Source of the DNA: Brachionus manjavacas
Taxonomy: Eukaryota > Rotifera > Eurotatoria > Ploima > Brachionidae
Assembly: GCA_019054805.1 (NCBI GenBank)
Contig: JAHQIY010000012.1
Span: 3,224,001 to 3,288,000, forward strand
DNA: 64,000 nucleotides
Direction: 5' to 3'
In this document: one piece after another, positions 56,879 through 64,000 of the stretch
How the letters are laid out: every line of letters begins with the position of its first letter
Numbering within the stretch: position 1 is the stretch's first letter
Notes under the pieces: generated by a model
The model's database searches: none
Told to the model about the DNA's origin: nothing
The model's input: the letters and a program-made list of their open reading frames with translations, nothing else
Translations under genes and position numbers: made by a program

Positions 56879-58999
56879 TTGGCTAGCGGTGACTTTATGG
56901 CAATGAGCGAGTACTTTTCTAATAATATTTTCCGAAAAGCATCACACAATGGGAGCGCACAAGACTTGTACTCCGATTTTCTCAACACTTTCGGTGAAGC
57001 CGCGAAGTTATTCGTCAAAAGACGTAGAATGAAGCCACTAAACTCAAAGCCACCATGGTGGAATTCCGAAATTGCTTCGCTTGTTCGTCAAAAGAGACGT
57101 GTTTTTATCTGGACGCGTATCAACAGGCATAGTGAACAGCTTGCGAGTAGGCATAGATACTTGTGCAAGCTAGTCAAGTACGTGGTGAAAAAGAGCATTA
57201 TCGAATACGAGCTAAAGCTAGTTGAGTCGGCGAAGAGAAATCCGAAGCTAGTATACACATACATGAACCGGCACTACTCGTCAAGGGAAAGCATTGCAGC
57301 TTTGATGGACTGTGAAAATCATATCGTCACGGATAAAGTGGGAATCTGCGAAATATTAAATGCCTTCTTTTTCTCAGTGTTTGAGCCACCGACTTCGAGA
57401 GAAGCTGTCATTATCGCTAAGGCTAATTTCAAAGTAAAAGCTAAACCTGATCCAAATTTTTCAGTTGAGGATGTAGTGACTCCGGACAAGGTAATGGCGA
57501 AGCTTAATATGTTGAAAAGCGATAAGTCAGCAGGAATTGACCAAGTTAGCACACATGCTTTAAAGATGTGTTCCGAGTCGATGACAGGGCCTCTCTCGCT
57601 CATCTTTAATCAGTCCTTGATCACGTCAGAAGTTCCTGCCGAGTGGAAAACAGCTAATGTGTCGCCTATTCATAAAAAAGGCAGCAGAACTATGGCAAGT
57701 AACTATCGCCCGATCTCCCTGACATCTGTCCCATGTAAAGTCTTGGAGTCGCTCATTAAGGACTACATTGTAATGCATATCGAGAAGAACAATCTCATCA
57801 CGAATAAACAGCATGGATTCATTGCTCACAAAGCTTGCGTTACCAATCTTCTAGAAACGATGGACTTCTTGACGAACTTTATGTGTCATAGGCAGCCAGC
57901 GGATGTAATTTACTTAGACTTTGAGAAAGCTTTCGATAAAGCGTCACACGAACTGCTACTCATTAAACTAGCTGCATTTGGTTTTCCAGATTTAATCATC
58001 AAGTGGATCAGTTCTTTCCTCAGCAATCGTAAGCAGCGAGTCGTGATTGGTGATGTGGTATCAGATTGGGTACCGGTCACTAGCGGCGTTCCTCAAGGAT
58101 CAGTGCTTGGTCCTCTCCTTTTCATCATCTTCATTAATGACATGCCCGAGGTCTGTAGCTCACTTTGTAAGCTCTACGCGGATGACAGCAAGTTGGCGAG
58201 GTCAGTGGTGCGTATAGAGGACTCGATGGAACTCCAAACAGATCTGGACAGATTGGCAGTATGGTCAGATTGTTGGAATACTAAATTTAACAAAAAGAAG
58301 TGTGTCGTCATGCATTTTGGAGCAAACAACAGGAAATACGATTATCAACTTGGGGGCATCACGCTTGCAAAGACAACGAAAGAACGCGATCTTGGCATCA
58401 TTGTCACCCCTGATCTCAAGTCAAGTGAACAGGCAAAACGAGCAGCGGCAAAAGCAACGATGGTGGCAAGTCGAATACGACTCACTTTCAAATACTTTTC
58501 TTTAAAGCTAGTTGACCTTCTTTTCAAGTCTTTTGTTCGTCCTCATTTGGAGTTTGCAGTGGGAGCGTGGAATCCCTATCGACGAGGCGATATCGATGTT
58601 CTCGAGCAAGTTCAGCGTAGATTCTCGAAATTGGTTCCTGAACTGAAATCAAAACCCTATATTGCTAGAAGAGAGGCTCTAGACTGGAGCACACTTGAAG
58701 AGAGGCGCAGGCGTGGTGATCTCATCCAACTACATAAGATACAACACGGTCATGATCGGGTGACATTCGTAAATGGAGATCAAAAACTTGCTTCGGACGG
58801 TCTAGACAGCCCGGCAGGTAACACAAGAACTTGTCATAAAGCAATTGAGCAACAGCTAATCCGCAATTGTGGAGTTCGATACAACTTCTTTACAAACCGT
58901 ACTGCTGGCAATTGGAATGCTCTGGACGTGGAGACTAAGTGTGTAACAAACACAAACATTTTTAAAAATAGAATTGACAAATTACTTAATTTTTTGTAA
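56879..58999 (+). CDS. LINE ORF2, C-terminal part: reverse transcriptase
   Basis: A 706-codon frame without its own ATG, probably joined to the endonuclease by a lost base near 56875. Linker KPPWWNSEIASLVRQKRRVF; RT palm: KSDKSAGIDQVSTHALK, SNYRPISLTSVPCKVLES (motif 1), DVIYLDFEKAFDKASHELL (motif A, about residue 344), SGVPQGSVLGPLLFIIFIND (motif B, about 402), CKLYADDSKLAR (YADD, about 432), KKCVVMHFG and KERDLGIIV. The thumb and C-terminal part include SFVRPHLEFAVGAWNPY, LEERRRRGDLIQLHKIQ and NFFTNRTAGNWNALDVETK. All catalytic aspartates are present. Jockey/CR1 group; the clade is not resolved by eye. Confidence 0.92.
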   Translation: MASGDFMAMSEYFSNNIFRKASHNGSAQDLYSDFLNTFGEAAKLFVKRRRMKPLNSKPPWWNSEIASLVRQKRRVFIWTRINRHSEQLASRHRYLCKLVKYVVKKSIIEYELKLVESAKRNPKLVYTYMNRHYSSRESIAALMDCENHIVTDKVGICEILNAFFFSVFEPPTSREAVIIAKANFKVKAKPDPNFSVEDVVTPDKVMAKLNMLKSDKSAGIDQVSTHALKMCSESMTGPLSLIFNQSLITSEVPAEWKTANVSPIHKKGSRTMASNYRPISLTSVPCKVLESLIKDYIVMHIEKNNLITNKQHGFIAHKACVTNLLETMDFLTNFMCHRQPADVIYLDFEKAFDKASHELLLIKLAAFGFPDLIIKWISSFLSNRKQRVVIGDVVSDWVPVTSGVPQGSVLGPLLFIIFINDMPEVCSSLCKLYADDSKLARSVVRIEDSMELQTDLDRLAVWSDCWNTKFNKKKCVVMHFGANNRKYDYQLGGITLAKTTKERDLGIIVTPDLKSSEQAKRAAAKATMVASRIRLTFKYFSLKLVDLLFKSFVRPHLEFAVGAWNPYRRGDIDVLEQVQRRFSKLVPELKSKPYIARREALDWSTLEERRRRGDLIQLHKIQHGHDRVTFVNGDQKLASDGLDSPAGNTRTCHKAIEQQLIRNCGVRYNFFTNRTAGNWNALDVETKCVTNTNIFKNRIDKLLNFL

Positions 59000-59806
59000 A
59001 ACTTTTGTTGTTACAACTAAGATTAAAAATTGTTCTAAAAATAGGATATTAGAAAATAGGAAAAAAAAAAAAAGTTATTTATAAAATATGTAAAATAAGT
59101 TATTTATAAAATGTATCTAAAGATAGCTTATTTGAAAAAAAAAAAAAAAAAAATAAAAAGGGGCAATTGGCTGTTAAAGTGGGGCGTCTACAACACAGAG
59201 TTTAAGCAATTTTTCTTCGGAAAACCAAAATTTGTAGACTAAAGTGCTCTCAAACTCAAATCTTAATAAAAATAAATAATTTAGAAGATTAAAATTATGG
59301 GCACCTAAAGTCTTGTTGCTTTTAGATTTTTTAATAATTTTTTTTAAAAATATTATTTCCATTTTTTTTAATTTTCCAAAAATGTTTAACGAGCTTAATT
59401 TATCTCTCTTAAAAATGTAAAGCCAATTTAACAGAGATTTAAAAAAACTCTAAATTAAAAAAAAAAATTCTGTAGATAAAATTTTGATCACTTAAAATCA
59501 GAAAGCTTAAGTTAAAAATTTTGATTAAATTTTGTTAAATTAAAAAAATTTCCTTATTTCTTGATTTCATAAGTAAATTTTGAAAATTAGATTTTATAAA
59601 AATAAAAACTAGCTTTTTTATATTACTAAGATGTAAAAATCGATTCAATTTAATCTAAGAACATAAATTTTAATTTAAGTTTTGTTGCTTCTATATAAGA
59701 TTGAGAATTTTGAAATTTAATAAATATTTAAGGAGTCTCTAATTTAAATTTTCTTTAAGGCAAACATTAGCATGAAATGAAAAAATCATTATCTAAATTT
59801 TACAAT
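59000..59806 (+). mobile_element. LINE 3' untranslated region
   Basis: Non-coding 3' part of the element, shared with 52189-52968. It includes the long A run at 59137-59155, a GGGGCAATTGGCTGTTAAAG word just after it, and the 230-base block (59194-59425) duplicated at 51786-52017. Confidence 0.75.
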
Positions 59807-60152
59807 CGTATTTATTTAAATTTTAAAATTAAAATAATTTAAATCAAAATTTAATGAGACAAAAAATATTAACTGATTTATAATAAATCAATATTTAATC
59901 TCATCAAAAAATTTTCGTCTATCATTTAACACATATTGATCCACGAATACTAAAAAAGCGTTCAATGAATGTACTTGAAGCTGGAATCGAAAAATCCTTT
60001 CTTTAAACGATGCTTAAATTTGTAAATTTAAAAATAAACTTATTCCAGAATGCTATAGTAAATTTTTGATTAATCTTTCATCTTGCACAAATTTGATATT
60101 TTGGTCAATCAAGTAGTTGACCACTGTATTGGCATAATGGGAGCTCGCCAAG
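59807..60152. repeat. 346-bp direct repeat, right copy
   Basis: Counterpart of 54376-54721 with two base differences (C/T at the ACTCATTCC/ACTTATTCC position and A/G 14 bases further on). At 60152 it runs straight into the remaining mariner relic, so this is the undisturbed side of the original locus. Confidence 0.95.
59880..60065 (-). pseudogene. hAT transposase C-terminal fragment
   Basis: The minus strand reads FWNEFIFKF then FSIPASSTFIERFFSIRG. The pattern I-PASS-x3-ER-FS-x-G is the core of the hAT dimerisation domain. Two stops follow. The same piece is in the left 346-bp repeat. Confidence 0.65.
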
Positions 60153-60714
60153 TCGGGTCAGAACTTATGGTTGCCGTCTGAATGATGCTTTTCTATAAAC
60201 GGAATGCCTACACGCTTTATAAAGTCTAAATAGACAGTTTAGTTGACTGCAAGTCCACTTTTTCGTTTGATAGTATTCATCGTCTAAAATCCAGGAAATA
60301 TTTGGATTTTTTAAATACAAATTTCTTCATTTAACTCTAGCTACTTTTTTTTGCGTTTCGATTCGGTCAGGGATTTTTATCTTTTTTCCAGGTGTTATTT
60401 GAAGCTTCTTCAACAATTTTAAGACCATTTGCTTGCTTATATCAAACTTTTTGGCTGCTTGACGCTGACTGATGTTGTCTTTGTCTTTGAAGTCTTTTTT
60501 AGCCTGTTGAGTTGTACTTTAGTCATTTTTTTCGACTAGATCCTTGTTTCCTTTCAGGTGATAAATATTCACTACGTTTTAGAATTCGTTAAACAGTACT
60601 CCTTGCCATAAAATGCCTCACAGCTAATATCTTTCCAAGTGAGCTATTTTCGTTAAAAAACGCGTACAAGCGAATTCTTAGGGCCTTTTCTTTAGATGAA
60701 TTTATTTTGGTCAT
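60070..60714 (-). pseudogene. Tc1/mariner-type transposase relic
   Basis: The ATG at 60714 begins MTKINSSKEKALRIRLYAFF, then FMARSTV and RILKRSEYLSPERKQGSS. In another frame RQAAKKFDISKQMVLKLLKK is the paired HTH region, and NPNISWILDDEYY holds the first catalytic Asp (LDDE block). PDLASSHYANTVVNYLIDQN with IKFV (about 60164-60095) holds the second Asp. The third acidic block is absent, replaced by hAT sequence at about 60065. Stops and frameshifts make it dead. The LINE target site lies at the LASSHYAN block. Confidence 0.75.
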
Positions 60715-60719
60715 TTTCA

Positions 60720-61285
60720 ATTTCAAATTAAATATTTTTTTTTATCGTATTTAAAATTTAATTTACTACAAGAAAATGGAAAGAGATTTATAAAAAATTA
60801 AAATAGCATTGCAAATAGTACTTAAAGTTGGTCTCGATTTTAAGTTTTCACCCGTTATCTTGAGATGTTTGTTATGGTCTTTACTTAGCTAATAGTTTAA
60901 AAAACTTAATATTACTATTTTGAAAGTTTCTAACCCTCTGTTGGTTTGATGTTCTAGGAAATTCTTCAGGTGATTCAATAATATCATTAAGAAATAATTT
61001 TGCTCTTGTTCTGTATTCAAAACTATATTCTTCATTGTACCACAATTCCAATTCGGATATGATAAGTAATGCAGCTGCCAAATTGATTTTTTTGGTATTC
61101 ATTTTGAACTCAGAAACAGGGCAATTTATTCTTTTTAAAATAAAACAAGGGAAAAATTGATCTAAACTTTAATACTAATTTAAGATAAAAATTATAATTA
61201 ATTAATTCATTTTTGAAATTTTGAAAGTAGCTTTACCAAATAACCTTAAAGATAACCATTATTTTTTTATTTAATTGTTTGTTTT
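60720..61285. other. Non-coding or unrecognised DNA
   Basis: A 73-codon minus frame (61102-60881; LAAALLIISELELWYNEEYS) has an ATG and mixed composition, but no family I recognise. Otherwise A/T-rich. Confidence 0.4.
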
Positions 61286-61740
61286 CTGTACCGAGCTATA
61301 GCTCCTTCAGATTAAAAATAAAATAAAGTTAAATAAGATAAAATAAAATTAAAAAAAATAATTAAAAGTATAATAAAAATAAAGTAGGTAAAAATAGAAG
61401 AAAATTAAAAATTAGATATTTAAAAAAAAAGAGTTACAGGATACAAATTTTTAAAGGTATGATTGTTAAGGGTAAAAGGAAGAAAAAGATAGGCAGCAAT
61501 TACACAATGGAGTTGGGTATTCGAGATATCTTGACTCAAAACCGGCTCAACCAGTTTGACAACTAATGGAACAGAGTTACTTAGACCAGCCCTATCATAT
61601 CTCTCACTCAATTCAAAAAGTCGATTCGAGACTGTTTAAGTTTAAGTTTATTTAAAGTCTCGTGATGTAAAATGTCGGAATGAGTATCAAATTTTAGTTT
61701 AAGAATTGACCTTACGGCAGATATTTGACCAATTTAATAA
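61286..61740 (-). mobile_element. LINE 3' end relic with tail hairpin
   Basis: The minus strand reads THSDILHHETLNKLKL, then SERYDRAGLSNSVPLVVKLV and NTQLHCVIAAYLFLPF. It is followed at 61311-61286 by the tail motif (reverse complement CTGAAGGAGCTATAGCTCGG) and AAAACAAACAATT. Same C-terminal region as 23905-24330. Confidence 0.7.
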
Positions 61741-61907
61741 CCAATTTTAGGCTTTCGTCATTAATAAATATGAAATCTAGTTCATTTAGTGTTTATTCTA
61801 ATATAATGCTATTTTCATTTTCTAAAAGGCAACCTATCTGTTTGGTTTTAGCAAGTATTATAAAAATCATTTTTGAGTATTAGAAAAAAAAAAATAAGAT
61901 AAAAAAA

Positions 61908-61985
61908 TCATTCTCTAATAAAAGCTTTTTTTGCTAGCGCAGGTCTGCCTCTCTTTCTTTTTTGTCCGATAGGTTTATTGTTGAG
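61908..61985 (-). pseudogene. MULE C-terminal tail fragment
   Basis: The minus strand reads NKPIGQKRKRGRPALAKKAF then IRE and a TGA at 61908-61910. This IGQKRKRGRP-A-AKKA block is the usual end of SWIM-type MULE transposases. A relative in plus orientation ends the copy at 62449-63012. Confidence 0.65.
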
Positions 61986-62009
61986 TATTATAAAAAATAA
62001 AAAAAATAA

Positions 62010-62370
62010 AATGCCGAATATCATATTGATTACCGAAACGTGGTTCAATGACAAATCACTTGTGGATTAGACGGGTACAACCATTTTATCAAGAACCAAC
62101 AGTTCAGTTACGGAGAGGTAGCCATTTACGCTAGAAAGGATGAAGTAGCCATAGAGGAACTGGAGTTGCCCAATGACGGTGAAATGATATGGTGCAATGT
62201 TACCCTGGTCAATGATTCCCTTATTGTTGGCTGCATCTACAGGCCACCTCAGTCATTTCAAGACTCTAACCGAGCTATCCTCAAAGCAATCGCAAAGGCA
62301 AAAATCGTGACCGACAGAAGGAATTCAGGACTGGTAATAGCTGGCGAATTTTACCACCCAGATATATAAA
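62010..62370 (+). mobile_element. LINE endonuclease fragment
   Basis: MPNIILITETWFNDKSLVD starts the fragment; after a stop and frame change it continues AIYARKDEVAIEELELPNDG, NVTLVNDSLIVGCIYRPPQS and RNSGLVIAGEFYHPDI. These are the ITETW, GCIYRPP and GDFN-H-DI (here AGEFYHPDI) blocks of a non-LTR endonuclease. The catalytic Asp of GDFN has become Glu. No RT follows. Confidence 0.75.
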
Positions 62371-62448
62371 ATGGACAAATCTTTGTGCCACATTCGGAAC
62401 AAAATAAGGCCGCAAGTCGAGTTTCATATGATGGTGTGGTAGTTTCAT

Positions 62449-63012
62449 ATGAAAAAAAAAGTGGAAGATAAATTATGCAGAGTCAATGATAAGAATTTAG
62501 CTAAAGAACTAATATTGGACATAAAATATATTCAGATATCACCAACTCGTGAAATGTTTGAGTTAGGAACCCAATTACTTTTAAAAAAATTTTTAAAAAA
62601 CATTGAGATTATTGTTAAACCATCTATTTCCCTTAATTTGTGGACCAATTCTTACCAATGGGCTAAATCTAAAGAAATCTAAAGAAATAAGGATACTTGA
62701 TGGTAATTTTTTTTTTCCTTCAGATGATTTAAATAAGATTACTGATTCTGAATTTAAGCGTTATCGTTCTGGAAAATTCACGACTTTTGATCATTTGTGA
62801 ACTCTTTTAATATATGGTGTGTTGATAGAGACAATTGTCAAGATTGGAAACAGGCTAAATGCACTTGTCCTATTTTTCTTAAAGAGTATATATGCAAGCA
62901 TGTTGTTGGTATGGCTATTAGATTAAAAGAAGTCAGTCCTCCATTAATCAGTACCTTTCGGACAAAAAAGAAAGATAGGCAAATCTACCTTAGCAAAAAA
63001 AACATTTATTAG
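62449..63012 (+). pseudogene. MULE transposase C-terminal half with SWIM finger
   Basis: From 62449: VEDKLCRVNDKNLAKELILD, FELGTQLLLKKFLK and LWTNSYQWAKSKE, then a frame change to FNIWCVDRDNCQDWKQAKCT and CPIFLKEYICKHVVGMAIRL. CTC-x9-CKH is an intact SWIM zinc finger, normally just downstream of the MULE core. The tail FGQKRKIGKSTLAKKTF (in a third frame) matches the RKRGRP tail at 61908-61985 (-). At least two frameshifts. Confidence 0.7.
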
Positions 63013-64000
63013 AGAATATTTTTTTTAATTTTATTTTTTTTTATTTTTTATAATACTCAATAATAATTGTTATAATACTCGACAATAATTTTAATGAACT
63101 CAGTTTTTATTTTTTTTTCAATAATGTTGACAAATAATATTTATTTTTACACTCAAATAATTAAAAAAATACCCATTTAATAATAATCCATTGAAATTCC
63201 TCTATTTTGAACTATTTTTTGACTTCATATACTATATCAACTGTTATACAATTCAATTTTTTTTTATATTTAATTTGATAGAATAAGTCTATTGGAGATT
63301 GAAGTTTTTTTCCTTTGAGCAGGATTTAATTAAAGATAGTTTTCCTTGATTGTTTGAATATTTTAATTACAAATGTATTAAAAACTTTCCAATTATTTTT
63401 TTTTAATAATTTAAAAACTAAATTTTCGATTTTTTTCCTTATTTAAAAAAAGCCTTTGAAAAATGTTGTAAAGACAAAATTTAAAAATGAAAATTAAAAT
63501 TAACATAAATATGCTTTCTTAAGCGATTTAAAAAAAAAAGATAAAGATAAAAATAAAAATAAGAATAAAACAAATAGAAGTAAACTAGTTATTATCTAAA
63601 CAATTTTTTGTTTTGAATAAGAAATAAAAAAAAATTTTTTTTTGAATGTGTGATTCTAAACGTGCTTTATAATTTACCACCAGTCTAACATCGATGGACA
63701 AAAATTAAAAATATAAAGTTGGTCTCATAGACAATTGTAGAATTCCATTGAGACATCTTTGAAGCCTGCCCCTTACTACTACTACATCTAATAGTAATCA
63801 GTCTCATGAGTCTTTTTTTAAACTAAAATGGATTTAAATGGAAAGGACTAAAATTTTAATCTCTAATTTATACCAAATTGAGGTACAAACTAAAAAAATA
63901 CTAATCTAATTCCTTTTACTTCTAAAATAACTTGAAATATTTTCGAATATTAAAATAAAAAAAACAAAAAAAAAAACGAATCTGATATCAGCTGATGCCG
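63013..64000. other. Non-coding A/T-rich DNA
   Basis: No gene. TAATACTCAATAATAATTGT at about 63051-63070 partly matches, in inverted form, sequence near 61980-61995, probably element ends. Confidence 0.5.

Larger units (their letters stand above)
54722..59806 (+). mobile_element. Near-full-length Jockey/CR1-type LINE
   Basis: About 5.1 kb between the 346-bp direct repeats: a 101-base leader, ORF1, endonuclease, reverse transcriptase and about 0.8 kb of 3' sequence. Only three ORF breaks are visible (TAA at 55258, TAG at 56244, a frameshift near 56875). G/C content in the coding part is well above the neighbourhood. It is the youngest-looking element in the window. A run of about 19 A at 59137-59155 interrupts the 3' part, and a second copy (52018-52968) shares sequence well past it, so the 3' end is placed near 59789-59806. 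Confidence 0.9.

Noticed and set aside
60881..61102. Minus-strand 73-codon frame with ATG
   Set aside because: No similarity recognised. It lies between transposon relics and could be part of one, or chance.
1..64000. CRISPR arrays, bacterial operons, rRNA or tRNA genes
   Set aside because: No regular spacer-repeat array, no Shine-Dalgarno-linked operon and no cloverleaf with A and B boxes was seen. Introns and gene families show a nuclear animal genome.

Overview
The window is AT-rich animal nuclear DNA. Host genes are small, and most introns are only about 45-60 nt with GT-AG borders. Between the genes lies a dense graveyard of non-LTR (LINE) and MULE-type elements. Short introns, heavy A/T, and MULE copies with FLYWCH/FAR1-like and SWIM zinc domains and a basic RGRP-type tail suggest a rotifer (Brachionus-like). 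This is an inference from sequence style, not a proven identification.

Host genes, left to right: a single-exon phytanoyl-CoA dioxygenase (PHYH-like, 1787-2728 +); dolichyl-phosphate glucosyltransferase ALG5 in nine exons (11490-12883 +); a Rab GTPase (16163-19842 +) convergent with the proteasomal ubiquitin receptor ADRM1/RPN13 (20001-21251 -); a Rab10-like GTPase (24831-25628 -); an unrecognised, probably disordered 458-residue protein in six exons (31949-36547 -); an orphan 301-residue ORF with hydrophobic segments (41957-42862 +); and two PLAC8-family cysteine-rich genes with matching exon structure (43093-43607 - and 50816-51338 -). Exon joins were checked by phase and by family similarity.

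Mobile and repeat content: 3040-5397 is one LINE inserted into another. 5.1-10.7 kb holds more LINE and MULE relics, a split zinc-finger/acidic ORF and a 350-bp foldback palindrome. The 2.8-kb Rab intron carries a TIR element and a MULE tail. 23.5-30.9 kb has MULE ends, one with a PHD-like finger, and a LINE end. 36.8-37.8 kb holds a degenerate GAGCGCC repeat array. 40.6-43.3 kb is a tandem duplication (A-B-A-C-B) around the orphan ORF and the PLAC8 gene. 54.7-59.8 kb is a near-full-length Jockey/CR1-type LINE (ORF1, endonuclease, reverse transcriptase) carrying only three ORF breaks. It is flanked by 346-bp direct repeats that cut a Tc1/mariner-plus-hAT relic in two. 61.3-63.0 kb holds further LINE and MULE pieces.

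The host genes do not form a pathway. They are ordinary housekeeping genes (peroxisomal lipid oxidation, N-glycan donor synthesis, vesicle traffic, proteasome) in transposon-rich DNA. The most interesting signals are structural: the very long direct repeats around the LINE, the A-B-A-C-B duplication, an inverted duplication of the convergent Rab/ADRM1 3' ends, a shared 3'-tail hairpin on several LINE copies, and the foldback element with a solo copy inside another LINE.
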